Program-made: the position numbers and the translations under genes
DNA from: a bacterium
GTDB taxonomy: Bacteria > UBP15 > UBA6099
DNA: 62,928 bases
Assembly (NCBI GenBank): GCA_029564595.1
Contig: JAKQPS010000185.1
Span: 1 to 62,928, forward strand
Direction: 5' to 3'
Part shown: positions 17,580 to 26,465 of the stretch, piece by piece
How positions within the stretch are numbered: the first letter of the stretch is position 1
Layout: each line of letters opens with the position of its first letter
The notes under the pieces: generated by a model
What the model was told of the DNA's origin: nothing
What the model saw: the letters and a program-made list of their open reading frames with translations, nothing else
Database searches by the model: none

Positions 17580-18617
17580 ATGGGAAAAATGATATCCGAG
17601 ATCAAAGAGCAGCCCGCCGCGCTGGAGAGGTTGCTGAAAGGCGAACGCCGCAATATTGCCGGGATAGCGGACAGGATACGGAAGCTGGACCCGGCCTTCC
17701 TGTCTCTGGCGGCGCGGGGCAGTTCTGACAACGCGGCGACATTCGGCAAGTATCTCATCGAGTGCGAGAACGGCCTGACATGCTCGCTGGCCGCCCCCTC
17801 GGTTCACACCGTCTATAAGAAAAAGATAGACATGCGGCGCGGAGTCGTCATCGGCGTCTCTCAGTCCGGCGAGGGCGACGACATAAACGAGACGCTGAGG
17901 CTCGCGCGGGCCTCAGGAGCGTACACCATCGGAATCACCAACACCCCCGGCTCCGCAATGGCGGCGGTAGCGGACGACGTGATACTGCTGCGGGCGGGCG
18001 TGGAAAAAGGGCTGGCGGCGACGAAGACCTACACCTGCCAGCTCATGGCCATGATGATGCTTTCGGCGTCGCTCGCCGGAGACCGCGCCCTGCTGGCCGC
18101 GCTCGACGGTGTCCCGGACGCCGTAAACGAAACCCTCGCGGTGGAGAGCCGCGTGCGCGAGATAACCGAGCGCTACAGATACATGGAAAGGTGCGTCATA
18201 ATCGGGCGCGGGTTCAATTACGCGACAGTCAAAGAGGCGGCGCTGAAACTGATGGAGACGAGCTACGTGGTGGCGCAACCGTTCTCCACCGCCGACTTTA
18301 TGCACGGCCCGATAGCGATGACCGGCGCGGGCTTCCCGGCGTTCGTCTGCGCGCCGTCAGGCCGCATGGCCGCTCCCATCCGCAAACTCTGCGGCGAACT
18401 GAGGGACAAACAACTCGAAACTGTCATCGCGTCGAGCAACCCGGCCACTCTCAAACTCGCCTCTAAAGCGATTCGCATGCCCGTCGACTGCGGCGAGCTT
18501 GTCAGCCCCATTCTCTATATCGTTCCCTTCCAGTTTTTCGCAAACTTCCTTTCGGTCGCCAGAGGGCTTGACCCCGATAATCCGAGGTTCCTCAAGAAGG
18601 TGACAAAAACGCTCTGA
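17580..18617 (+). CDS. SIS-domain aminosugar-phosphate isomerase/deaminase (AgaS/GlmS C-terminal-like)
   Basis: 345 residues made of two SIS domains, like the isomerase half of glucosamine-6-phosphate synthase without its glutaminase half. SLAARGSSDNAATFGKY (about 41-57), GVSQSGEGDD (about 93-102) and EKGLAATKTYTCQL (about 140-153) are the substrate and hinge motifs; IIGRGFNYATVKEAALKLMET and AADFMHGP-like FSTADFMHGP mark the second domain. Without glutaminase it would work as a deaminase/isomerase (NagB-II or AgaS type) that turns hexosamine-6-phosphate into a ketose phosphate and ammonia. The GAGG of its ribosome site overlaps the stop of the kinase gene. nagA follows after 15 bases, which supports an N-acetylhexosamine breakdown or recycling path. 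Confidence 0.85.
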   Translation: MGKMISEIKEQPAALERLLKGERRNIAGIADRIRKLDPAFLSLAARGSSDNAATFGKYLIECENGLTCSLAAPSVHTVYKKKIDMRRGVVIGVSQSGEGDDINETLRLARASGAYTIGITNTPGSAMAAVADDVILLRAGVEKGLAATKTYTCQLMAMMMLSASLAGDRALLAALDGVPDAVNETLAVESRVREITERYRYMERCVIIGRGFNYATVKEAALKLMETSYVVAQPFSTADFMHGPIAMTGAGFPAFVCAPSGRMAAPIRKLCGELRDKQLETVIASSNPATLKLASKAIRMPVDCGELVSPILYIVPFQFFANFLSVARGLDPDNPRFLKKVTKTL

Positions 18618-18632
18618 CACTGGAGAGACAAC

Positions 18633-19811
18633 TTGAAAACTATAGCTTACAACGGCAGGGTGATAGCGCCCGGAACCGCGCCGGAGACGGGATATGTCGC
18701 GGCGGCGGACGGGATAATTGAGAAGGTCGGGACAGGAGATCCGCCGGAGACGCCCGGCGCGGAGATGATAGACGCGCGCGGCGGCTGGATCGCTCCCGGA
18801 CTCGTCGATATCCACACGCACGGGTTCGGCGGACACTGGGGGTTCTTCAAGGCGGACGAACTGCTGGACATGGCGAGCGCGCTGCCCGCGCGGGGAGTGA
18901 CTGCGTTCGTGCCGACCACCGTGTCCCTGCCCCACCCCGCAGTGCTCGGCGCGGTCAAAGCGGTCAAAAGCGCGATGGCAAGTCAGGCGGAAAATGCGTC
19001 GGAAGCGCCCGCCGGAGCGCGCGTCCTCGGCGTCAACATCGAAGGCCCGTACATCAACCCGGCAAAAGGCGGCGCGCATATTCCGAGCGCCATCCGGCCT
19101 GCCCCCGAAAAGGAAGTGGAAGAGATATTGAGCGAGGCCGGCCCGGCGCTTCTGATGATGACTCTCGCCCCGGAGATTGCCGGCGGAATGGAACTGATAG
19201 ACAAGCTTGTCGCCGCCGGCGTCCTCCCCGTTGTCGGCCATAGCGACGCCACAGCCGCGCAGACCCACGAGGCCGCCCGGCGCGGCGCGACCCATTTCAC
19301 GCACCTATTCAACGCCGTCCGCGCTTTCCACCAGCGCGAACCCGGCTGCGCGTTCGCCGCCCTCGCCGACCCCGCTATGACCGTCGAACTGATACTCGAC
19401 GGCAAACACGTCCACATCGACGCGGCGAAAATTGCGTTCGCGCTGAAATCCGCAGACCGCATGGCCCTCGTCACCGATTCCATACACGCTGCGGGAATGC
19501 CCGACGGGGAATACGACGTGTGGGGATTCAAAGTGAATGTGAAAGACGGCGTTTGTGCCATCCCGAACGGAACGATGGCGGGCAGCGTGCTGACGCTTGA
19601 CGTGGCTGTGAAAAACGCCGTCGAACTGCTAGGCGCGGCTCCCGAAGAAGCGTTCCGCATGGCATCCCTGACACCCGCGCGCATAATCGGGCGAGCAGGC
19701 GCGCTCGGCTCCCTCCAACCCGGCAAAGCGGCGGACATCGCAGTCTTCGACGAAGCCTTCAACTGCGCCGCAACCATCATCTCCGGCCGCATCGTTCACC
19801 GGGCGGAGTAA
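18633..19811 (+). CDS. nagA: N-acetylglucosamine-6-phosphate deacetylase
   Basis: 392 residues, usual length for NagA. It removes acetate from GlcNAc-6-phosphate in the cytoplasm. The amidohydrolase metal motif VDIHTHGFGG (about 57-66), the metal-ligand glutamate in NIEGPYINPAKGGAH, the histidines of VGHSDAT and THLFNAV, and the catalytic aspartate in VTDSIHAAG are all intact. The TTG start at 18633 is preceded by GGAGAG at good distance. Third gene of the amino-sugar operon; its product would feed the SIS enzyme. Confidence 0.92.
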   Translation: MKTIAYNGRVIAPGTAPETGYVAAADGIIEKVGTGDPPETPGAEMIDARGGWIAPGLVDIHTHGFGGHWGFFKADELLDMASALPARGVTAFVPTTVSLPHPAVLGAVKAVKSAMASQAENASEAPAGARVLGVNIEGPYINPAKGGAHIPSAIRPAPEKEVEEILSEAGPALLMMTLAPEIAGGMELIDKLVAAGVLPVVGHSDATAAQTHEAARRGATHFTHLFNAVRAFHQREPGCAFAALADPAMTVELILDGKHVHIDAAKIAFALKSADRMALVTDSIHAAGMPDGEYDVWGFKVNVKDGVCAIPNGTMAGSVLTLDVAVKNAVELLGAAPEEAFRMASLTPARIIGRAGALGSLQPGKAADIAVFDEAFNCAATIISGRIVHRAE

Positions 19812-19879
19812 TGATTACAGAACATTTTTTCGAATTATTATTGATGTTCGACTAAAATATTCATACAATATGCATAATC

Positions 19880-19915
19880 GCCGCATAATTTGCTATTATT
19901 TTATAGCATAGCGGC
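19880..19915. promoter_or_regulatory. Inverted repeat upstream of the AAA/RloB pair
   Basis: GCCGC...GCGGC outer arms and TGCTAT/ATAGCA inner arms around TATTTT, 38 bases before the ATPase start. A candidate operator or the promoter region of the defence pair; the surrounding 140 bases are strongly A+T-rich. Confidence 0.35.
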
Positions 19916-19953
19916 AATATGACACGAGCTTGATGGATTGGGAGTTGATTCCG

Positions 19954-21234
19954 ATGCTTGTAGATTTTAGCGTAAAAAACTATTTGTCTTTCAAAGAAAG
20001 TGTCACGTTCAGCATGATAGCTTCGCCTGACAAGACACTATGGGACACGAACGTCATAGAAAACGCGCAGGGAACAGGACTTAACCTCCTGAAGTCCGCA
20101 ATAATCTATGGACACAACGCCTCCGGCAAATCCAATCTGATAAAAGCTTTGTATTTTATGTCTGGTTTTATGAACTCATCAACTAATCATCTACCAGACC
20201 GTCCTATAGAAACAAAACCTTTTAAAATGGATGCATCGTGTTTGGACAAGCCAAGCGAATTCGACATCAGGTTCATTGTTGATGGAACTATATATAACTA
20301 CGGTTTTTCAGTCGATAAACATAGAGTTCATCAAGAATGGCTATATAGTTTTCCAAAGACACAGAAAAGGATTCTTTTTGAAAGAAATAATAATAATAAA
20401 GATGCATTCTATTTCGGCTCACATTTCAAAGGGGAAAAAAACACAATAGCAAAACTTACACGGGAAGATTCTCTCTTTCTGACTGTCTCGGCACAATATA
20501 ACCATGAACTATCAAACTTGCTTATTAAGCAAATCCATAAATATAGTAGCTTACCCGGACTTACTGGAGAAATCGCAGGACAAAAACAATGGCAGATTGA
20601 TGGAATCTTGCTTATTTGTCGCTTATTCCCTGAAATTGTACCTAAAATGAAAACTTTCTTAGGTATTGCGGACACAGGCATGTCTGACTTTTTATACGAT
20701 ATTGATGAGTTTGACGAAAAATGGGATGCAAAAAATCGCAATTTTAACACTAGAGTCAAAACGCCTGAATCAGACACAATAAAGACATTCCACAGAATTA
20801 TAAGCGATAAAGGGGATGTATCAAAAATTGAGCTTGATATCAACGAAGAATCCGACGGTACAATAAGGTGGTTAAGCATTGCCGGGATTGCCATTATTCA
20901 TTTTTCAAACGGCGATTCTTTGATTCTGGATGAATTCGACGCAAAGCTTCATCCAGCGTTGAGCAGGGAGCTTGTTTCGATGTTTCACAATGAGAAGGTT
21001 AATCCTAAGAACGCTCAATTCGTGGGAACGACTCACAACACGGATTTGCTTGACAAAGATTTGTTGAGACGGGATCAGATATGGTTTACTGAAAAGAAAC
21101 ATGACACAGGCGCTACGGACCTTTATTCTTTATGGGATTTCAAAAAGAAGCCGAGGAAGGAAGAGGATTACAGAAAGAACTATCTGTCGGGCAGATACGG
21201 CGCGATTCCGATTCTGGAGAAGTTTGAATTATGA
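19954..21234 (+). CDS. AAA15/OLD-like ATPase of an AbiL-type (RloA/AbiLi-like) defence pair
   Basis: 426 residues. An ABC-type ATPase: Walker A GHNASGKS (residues 53-60), Walker B LILDEFD followed by AKLHPALSREL (near 322-333), and a switch histidine in GTTHNTDLL. The start VDFSVKNYLSFKE is typical of this group (MLxxFxVxNFxSFxE). With a RloB-type partner overlapping its stop, it fits the AbiLi/AbiLii abortive-infection arrangement; the Rlo pairs were also first noted beside restriction loci. It probably senses phage and controls the partner. The ATG at 19954 with GGGAG is preferred over TTG at 19930. The gene is much richer in A+T than its neighbours, which indicates transfer. Confidence 0.8.
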   Translation: MLVDFSVKNYLSFKESVTFSMIASPDKTLWDTNVIENAQGTGLNLLKSAIIYGHNASGKSNLIKALYFMSGFMNSSTNHLPDRPIETKPFKMDASCLDKPSEFDIRFIVDGTIYNYGFSVDKHRVHQEWLYSFPKTQKRILFERNNNNKDAFYFGSHFKGEKNTIAKLTREDSLFLTVSAQYNHELSNLLIKQIHKYSSLPGLTGEIAGQKQWQIDGILLICRLFPEIVPKMKTFLGIADTGMSDFLYDIDEFDEKWDAKNRNFNTRVKTPESDTIKTFHRIISDKGDVSKIELDINEESDGTIRWLSIAGIAIIHFSNGDSLILDEFDAKLHPALSRELVSMFHNEKVNPKNAQFVGTTHNTDLLDKDLLRRDQIWFTEKKHDTGATDLYSLWDFKKKPRKEEDYRKNYLSGRYGAIPILEKFEL

Positions 21235-21875
21235 AGAAAAACCCGCCGATGCAAGGCTCCAAGAAACAGAGAAAAGCCTTGCGACGCGACAGAAGCCTGC
21301 AAAGAAAGCCTCCGAGCAGAGATGAACGGCCTCGTTTCTTAATCGTGTGCGAAGGCGAGAAAAGAGAGAAATATTATTTCGAGAAGATGAGGAGCCATTA
21401 TAAATATCCGAAACCGGCTGTCGAAGTTGTCGGAAATGATGGCTCCGGCACAAATCCTAAGAGCATCGTCAAATACGCAAAAGGAAGAAAACATGAGTTT
21501 GACGCTGTGTGGTGCGTCTTCGACAGGGACGAACACGACTATTTCAACGAAGCCATCCAACAGGCGAAAGACAACGGCATAAATACAGCCATTTCAAATC
21601 CATGCGTTGAGCTATGGTTCCTGCTTCATTTCAAAGACCAGCGAAGGCATATCGAAAGAGACGCCGCAAAAAGCGCCTTGAAGAAGCGCATCAAGGATTA
21701 CGACGATGATTATGAAGGGGTTTTTCAGAGAATACACGGCAATGTGGAAGTGGCAAAGAAACGCGCTAAAGACTTGAGAGACACCCACGAAAGAAACGGC
21801 AACGCTGAAACGGAGAATCCTTCAAGCAGCGTCGATTTGCTAGTGGATTTTCTTGAAAGTCACAAACAGAGATAG
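21231..21875 (+). CDS. RloB-family (AbiLii-like) TOPRIM-type protein
   Basis: 214 residues, starting at ATG inside the ATGA overlap with the ATPase. A basic N-terminus (about 1-32) is followed by FLIVCEGEKREKYYFEKM, where the glutamate corresponds to the TOPRIM nucleophile-side Glu, and by VWCVFDRDEHDYF, the DxD acidic pair. NPCVELWFLLHF is a hallmark of RloB proteins. This suggests metal-dependent nucleic-acid cleavage as the effector of the pair; that function is inferred from the family and not proven here. Composition is A+T-rich as for its partner. Confidence 0.82.
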   Translation: MKKNPPMQGSKKQRKALRRDRSLQRKPPSRDERPRFLIVCEGEKREKYYFEKMRSHYKYPKPAVEVVGNDGSGTNPKSIVKYAKGRKHEFDAVWCVFDRDEHDYFNEAIQQAKDNGINTAISNPCVELWFLLHFKDQRRHIERDAAKSALKKRIKDYDDDYEGVFQRIHGNVEVAKKRAKDLRDTHERNGNAETENPSSSVDLLVDFLESHKQR

Positions 21876-21908
21876 CCCCGCATCAATCATAATTATTCAA
21901 TAAGAATC

Positions 21909-22850
21909 TCAGTCCGTTTTTGCCAGATATTTTTCTAAGAAGGCGGCGGAGCGGGAGCGGGCTTCGGCGGCTTGTTCGCTGTCTGGCGACATGATGACGA
22001 AGCCGTGGTCCATGCCTTCGCCGGTGACTTCCAGCACATCGACTGTTTTTCCGGCGGCTTTGAGGGCTGCGGCCATCTCCCGCGACTGGTCGGGCGGAAC
22101 CGTCCGGTCGGGGTCGCTGTAACTGATGAACAGCGGGGGCGCGTTCTTCACGTAGTTTATCGGCGAATATTTTCTCTTGAATACCATCAGTTCTTTCTTC
22201 GATTTTATCTTCGCCAGCCGCTGCATTTCTGCTTCGAGCAGGCGCGAAAACGGATTCTCGAAGTTCACGAAATTCAGGGGCGCGTAGTACAGGACGGCGG
22301 CGACGACGGAGGTGTCGGCGTCCGCGTATTCGGGCAGGTACGGCTGGAATTCGGGCATGTTTGCAGTGAGGGCGACCATCGCGGCAAGATACGCTCCTGC
22401 GGATTCGCCGAGCGCGGCGATTCTAGCCGGGTCGATGTTGTAAGCGGCGGAGTTCGCGCGCATCCACGCCAGCGCGCATTTGACGTCTTTGATGTTGTTT
22501 GGGAAAATCCCGCCTTCGCCCAGCAGCCTGTAATCCACGTTGAACACAACATAGCCGAGCGAAGCGTAGAATCTCATGAAGGGAGGCAGGCTCGACCAGT
22601 TTTTGGAGCCGCCGACGAACCCGCCGCCGTGGATGGAGAGGATGCCGGGGAAAGGCCCCTCGCCTTCCGGCACGTAGATGTCTCCCGCCAGCTTCAGGCC
22701 GTCGACTTCTGCGAACACGATGTCTCTGTGCTCAACCACGTTGAAAGCAGCAGCCGACGCCGAAACCGGAAACAGCGCCGCGAGCGCGGCCAGAACGATA
22801 GCCGCCGCGAGTTTTGTTGCCGACGCCGTTGTTTTTGCAAATGTTATCAT
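21909..22850 (-). CDS. Exported alpha/beta-hydrolase, acetyl-esterase/lipase type
   Basis: 313 residues. A signal peptide ends near ASAAA (about 33). Then comes the oxyanion-hole motif HGGGFVGGSKNW (about 73-84), a nucleophile elbow LGESAGAYLA (about 145-154) with the catalytic serine, an acid near SDPDRTVPP and the catalytic histidine in MDHGFV. This is the hormone-sensitive-lipase/BD-FAE-like group that removes short acyl groups from esters or polysaccharides. Export suggests a substrate in the periplasm or outside. It is convergent with the RloB gene (33-base gap) and divergent from the SPOR gene. Confidence 0.85.
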   Translation of the reverse strand: MITFAKTTASATKLAAAIVLAALAALFPVSASAAAFNVVEHRDIVFAEVDGLKLAGDIYVPEGEGPFPGILSIHGGGFVGGSKNWSSLPPFMRFYASLGYVVFNVDYRLLGEGGIFPNNIKDVKCALAWMRANSAAYNIDPARIAALGESAGAYLAAMVALTANMPEFQPYLPEYADADTSVVAAVLYYAPLNFVNFENPFSRLLEAEMQRLAKIKSKKELMVFKRKYSPINYVKNAPPLFISYSDPDRTVPPDQSREMAAALKAAGKTVDVLEVTGEGMDHGFVIMSPDSEQAAEARSRSAAFLEKYLAKTD

Positions 22851-23002
22851 CGCGAGTGTCCGCCTTCCTTAAGCCGTATAGTTCACGGCTTTACATTGTA
22901 TGCGGAGCCGCCGCCGGGTTCAAGCGGGAACGGAGGCGGCGCGCCGGGAGCCGCGCGTGGCTGTTCCGCCTGTTTCGGCGCGGCGGACTTTTTTATTTTG
23001 TC

Positions 23003-23011
23003 TGCTATAAT
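23003..23011 (+). promoter_or_regulatory. Extended -10 promoter of the SPOR/dtd transcript
   Basis: TGCTATAAT, a perfect TGn-TATAAT, lies 45 bases upstream of the ATG at 23057 in the 206-base divergent gap. No good -35 is present, as is usual for extended -10 promoters. Confidence 0.5.
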
Positions 23012-23056
23012 ATGTTGCGGCGGCGCGGGAAGTTTACACATGCGCCGAAATGAGCG

Positions 23057-24193
23057 ATGTCTAGGTTGAATAGAATATCAGCATTGAGAAGCGCGCGGCG
23101 CGCGGCGGCGATTGTGATTGTTGCGGCGATATCCGCGATGGCGGCTTTCGCCGAAGAAGAGCCAGTCCCCGGCGGAGCGTCTGAAATCCCCGCGCCCCAA
23201 ATCGCCGACGAGGCTGCGGCGACACGGAAGCTGTTTATCGTCCGCTCTTCTCCGATTATCACGGACAAAGAATACGAGCGGCGCGCGGCTCTTCTTTCCA
23301 TAGAGGGATACCATCCTTTCAAGCGCGAGGAAACAGCGTCAAACGGAGACAAGTATTTCACCATCGAAATGGGAACGTTCTCAGAGATGACGGCGGCGAC
23401 GGATCTGCTGATGAGAATCAAGCAAATCGATTCGGACTTCTATGTTGTCGGCACACAGTCTACGCGGGCTGCAACAGGCGGGCTGCTGGATGATATGGAG
23501 CATATATTTCCGGGAGCCGGGCGAGCGCGGGCGGTTCTTCCGTCGGGTTCCGCAGAGGATTCTTTGAGTCTTCTGTTGGCGCAGGCGGCAGGGCCTAAGA
23601 CAGGCTCGGTTGCGGTTAAAACGTCCGGCGACGGCGTGGAAAAGCTTGTCGTGCGGCGTCTTATTAAGCCCGGCGACATGGGCATGGCCGCGAGAGCGGC
23701 GATTGAGCCGTCCTTTGCGGCGGCGGCTATACCGCGCGGAAGTTCCGCGCGCGGCGCGGATGACAGCCCGGCCCTTGCGCGCTCAGGCCCGCGCGCCGCC
23801 ACTGCGGATTCTAGGATATCCCGCACGCCATCCCCCGAACCGGTCTCCGAAAAGCTACGCAAGATAGCGTGGTCCATGCGCGCGGAAGGCATGGACGTTT
23901 ATCTCGAAGACGAAAGTTTCAAAGGGCCGGAAGGCGTGCTGGTGGGAATGTTCGACAGGCAGGAAGAAGCGGCGGAACTCGGCAGAGAACTTCAGGAGTA
24001 CGGCTACGCGGTGAACATAATCATGGAAACCGGACTGAAAGACATGTACTACGTATACGCCGACCCGGAGAGCGCGGCGACGGATATGATGATTGTGACG
24101 CCGGAGGCGACAGACCCATACAGGGCGAGCGACGCTTTCTCTCCGCCGCTGAACCCCGGAGTCGAGGCGCTATTGAATATGTCAAAACCCTGA
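23057..24193 (+). CDS. Exported protein with two SPOR-like segments
   Basis: 378 residues. A basic start and hydrophobic stretch ending AAFAEEE (about 32) form a signal peptide. Two segments have the SPOR-type alpha/beta pattern: about 45-125 (KLFIVRSS, EGYHPFKRE, YFTIEMGTFSEMTAATDLLMRI) and about 272-345 (SMRAEGMDVYLED, GVLVGMFDRQEEAAELGREL, YVYADPES). The middle 130 residues are Ala/Pro/Ser-rich and probably disordered. SPOR domains bind denuded glycan strands of peptidoglycan. dtd starts 14 bases after its stop. Family assignment is moderate because the SPOR signatures are weak. Confidence 0.6.
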   Translation: MSRLNRISALRSARRAAAIVIVAAISAMAAFAEEEPVPGGASEIPAPQIADEAAATRKLFIVRSSPIITDKEYERRAALLSIEGYHPFKREETASNGDKYFTIEMGTFSEMTAATDLLMRIKQIDSDFYVVGTQSTRAATGGLLDDMEHIFPGAGRARAVLPSGSAEDSLSLLLAQAAGPKTGSVAVKTSGDGVEKLVVRRLIKPGDMGMAARAAIEPSFAAAAIPRGSSARGADDSPALARSGPRAATADSRISRTPSPEPVSEKLRKIAWSMRAEGMDVYLEDESFKGPEGVLVGMFDRQEEAAELGRELQEYGYAVNIIMETGLKDMYYVYADPESAATDMMIVTPEATDPYRASDAFSPPLNPGVEALLNMSKP

Positions 24194-24207
24194 AAGCGGG
24201 AAGCGAT

Positions 24208-24657
24208 ATGAAAGCGGTCGCGCAGAGAGTGAAGAGCGCGTCGGTGTCCGTTGATGGAGTGGAAACCGGGCGGATCGGGCCGGGGTTGGTGGTTTTTCTC
24301 GGAGTCGGCCACGGAGACACCGAGGCGGATGTCGATTTCATGGTTCGCAAAATAGTTAACCTGCGCGTGTTCGAGGACGACGCCGGAAAGATGAACTTGT
24401 CCGCATTGGATTTGAACTATGGGCTGCTGGCTATCTCCCAGTTCACGCTGCTAGGCGACTGCCGGAAGGGGAACAGGCCGAACTTCACCGGGGCGGCGCC
24501 GCCGGAAGAAGCCGAAAAGCTGTACGAGCTTTTTAAGAAGAAAGCGGCGGAACATCTCCAAGTAGCCTGCGGCGTGTTCGGGGCGATGATGGAGATAGAG
24601 GCGATGAACCACGGGCCGGTAACGATAATAATCGAAAGCCCCAAGAGCGCGGAATAG
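24208..24657 (+). CDS. dtd: D-aminoacyl-tRNA deacylase
   Basis: 149 residues, the normal length. It hydrolyses D-amino acids from mischarged tRNA in the cytoplasm. MKAVAQRVKSASVSVDG opens the fold, SQFTLLGDCRKGNRPNFT (about 77-94) holds the SQ-T active-site loop, and NHGPVTI (134-140) carries the GP cross-subunit motif essential for chiral proofreading. ATG at 24208 follows the SPOR gene. It converges with the glycan operon after 47 bases without a recognisable terminator. Confidence 0.95.
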   Translation: MKAVAQRVKSASVSVDGVETGRIGPGLVVFLGVGHGDTEADVDFMVRKIVNLRVFEDDAGKMNLSALDLNYGLLAISQFTLLGDCRKGNRPNFTGAAPPEEAEKLYELFKKKAAEHLQVACGVFGAMMEIEAMNHGPVTIIIESPKSAE

Positions 24658-24704
24658 GACGGCGGATGGAAGACGCGGCCAGCGCCGAAAGCCTTCTATC
24701 TTTC

Positions 24705-25604
24705 TTATTTGTGACTCGCGCCGGATAATTTTATTCTCAGTTTTCTGTAAAGCAGGCCGAAACGGGTGTTGCGCCGCATCTTGATAAAAGCGCGGCTCTC
24801 GGACGGCGAAAGGATCCTGCCGTTTTCCTTGTAGAACATATCGAGACACAGAAGACCGCACTCGGCCATCGCCAATTTGTCTTTGGCAAGACTGCCGCCT
24901 GTGTGACGCCTTGACACTCCCATAGGCTCCTTCAGAACGAGAATCTTGTTCCTCCGCGCGGCGATAGTCAGCCACAATAGATAGTCTTCCGCCACTTTCA
25001 GGCTCTCGTTGAAACAGCCGCAGCGCAAAAGGGTTTCTTTCCTGACAACACAAGCGGAAGTTGAAATAACGTTCCTTTTGATCAGATCCATAAAAAACAT
25101 TTCGCCTGCGGACGCGTCGAACTTCGCGCACTCGTAAAAAGTCTTGTCCATTTCTCCGGGACGAGTCTGCCAGAACTGATCCGCCACAACCATATCGGCC
25201 TCAGGGTCATTGCGAAAGAAGTCTGCGGCGGATTCGAGGAAAGAAGGAAACCACAAGTCGTCATGGTCGAGGAATGCCACGAAGACGCCTTTTGCCAGAG
25301 CGATGCCGGCGTTTCTTGCCGCGGATGCCCCTTTGTTTTCCTGCCTTATGAGCCTTATTCGGTTGTCGTTTATTGAGGAAACTATTCGAGAAGTTCCGTC
25401 CGAACTGCCGTCATCGACGACAATCAATTCGAAGTCGGCCTCTGTCTGTTTCAAAACCGAATCGACTGCTTCCGAGATGGTTTTTTCCGAGTTAAAGCAC
25501 GGGATGACGACGCTGAACATCGGGCCGGCGGATTGTGATCTGTTTTCAGAGTTGTGTTCGAGCAATAGAGCGCTCCGATAAGATGGCCGCAGCCTTAGAA
25601 TCAA
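24705..25604 (-). CDS. Glycosyltransferase family 2
   Basis: 299 residues, inverting GT-A enzyme. FSVVIPCFNSEKTISEAVDSVL (from about 30) and VVDDGSSDGT bind the nucleotide; FLDHDDLW supplies the metal-binding DxD; VAEDYLLWL holds the acidic base (ED). It ends in a basic tail. Start TTG at 25604 overlaps the stop of the upstream gene as TTGA, so the 28-residue N-terminal extension before FSVVIP is probably translated, although an in-frame ATG lies at 25520. Last gene of the glycan operon. Confidence 0.88.
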   Translation of the reverse strand: MILRLRPSYRSALLLEHNSENRSQSAGPMFSVVIPCFNSEKTISEAVDSVLKQTEADFELIVVDDGSSDGTSRIVSSINDNRIRLIRQENKGASAARNAGIALAKGVFVAFLDHDDLWFPSFLESAADFFRNDPEADMVVADQFWQTRPGEMDKTFYECAKFDASAGEMFFMDLIKRNVISTSACVVRKETLLRCGCFNESLKVAEDYLLWLTIAARRNKILVLKEPMGVSRRHTGGSLAKDKLAMAECGLLCLDMFYKENGRILSPSESRAFIKMRRNTRFGLLYRKLRIKLSGASHK

Positions 25605-26419
25605 TCTGCAACTTTGCTTTGCCCTTTTACGGACGCCAGCGCGGACAGCGCCATGCTGATTAGAAGGTGCTTCTTTTTGCGGGAAAAACCGTAAGCGAGC
25701 CGCATTTCATCCGCCGCGTCCTTGAAACGCTTCTCTTTCATGGATTCGCGGTATCGTATTTTGTGGAGTCTCTCTTCCCATTCGCCCTCTTCCCACCAAG
25801 AAGCGCTGAAGTGATGGATGGCGTGAGTGTTTTCAGTTGTGAATATTTTTCTCGTGCTGAACTCGAGGGGGCAGAAATACTCCTTGGGGTAGATGGCAAC
25901 GCCGTCCCCGAATGTCAACAACTCGTTGTTGAGAACAAGACCGTATTGCTCGACAGTGCGCCGGGTTATGGGAATCACGTTTGCTGTTTGGTCGTAAGAG
26001 CCGTCCGGCTTGACGAAAGCCCTGTCCGAGTAGTCGTCAAGAAGAAGTTTGATCCACGGATGCCCTTTTTCCGCGCCCATAACGGCTGTGGGAATCACGT
26101 TCTCGCTTTCATAGCCGGAGAACGCCTTGTGTTCAAGGAATCTGTCGAGCGGTTTCAGGACTTCGAGGTCGGCGTCGACATATACGCCGCCGAAATGATA
26201 CAGGGCGTAAAGCCTGACGTAGTCGGAAACGAACGCCCATTTCTTCGCCTCGTAAGCCTCGCGGACATATCTGTTGGAAGCGACATCGAAATTATTTTCA
26301 TTCCATTCGACGAAATCATATTCTGGCAAGAGCTTCTTCCAACTCTCCATGCATTTTTGCAAAAGAGGAGTTTGAGGATTGCCGCCGAACCAGCAAAAGT
26401 GAAGCGTTTTAGGTATCAT
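25601..26419 (-). CDS. Glycosyltransferase of the GT32 (DXD-sugar, OCH1-like) type
   Basis: 272 residues. IPKTLHFCWFGGNP near the start and the WAFVSDYVRLYALYHFGGVYVDADLEVL segment (about 82-109), containing the Mn-binding DAD, define the Gly_transf_sug (GT32) family. A C-terminal HHFSASWW is also typical. It transfers a hexose, often to lipid or capsule oligosaccharides. ATG at 26419 is chosen for GGAG six bases upstream; alternatives lie at 26431 and 26437. Confidence 0.85.
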   Translation of the reverse strand: MIPKTLHFCWFGGNPQTPLLQKCMESWKKLLPEYDFVEWNENNFDVASNRYVREAYEAKKWAFVSDYVRLYALYHFGGVYVDADLEVLKPLDRFLEHKAFSGYESENVIPTAVMGAEKGHPWIKLLLDDYSDRAFVKPDGSYDQTANVIPITRRTVEQYGLVLNNELLTFGDGVAIYPKEYFCPLEFSTRKIFTTENTHAIHHFSASWWEEGEWEERLHKIRYRESMKEKRFKDAADEMRLAYGFSRKKKHLLISMALSALASVKGQSKVAD

Positions 26420-26465
26420 CGTTTTCTCCATCCGCAAGCTGTTGCTCCGCCAATGTTCGCGCCGC

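Noticed and set aside
23057-24193. Two SPOR segments as a known division protein (FtsN or DamX)
   Set aside because: Overall architecture, length and linker do not match these; only a weak SPOR likeness is supported.
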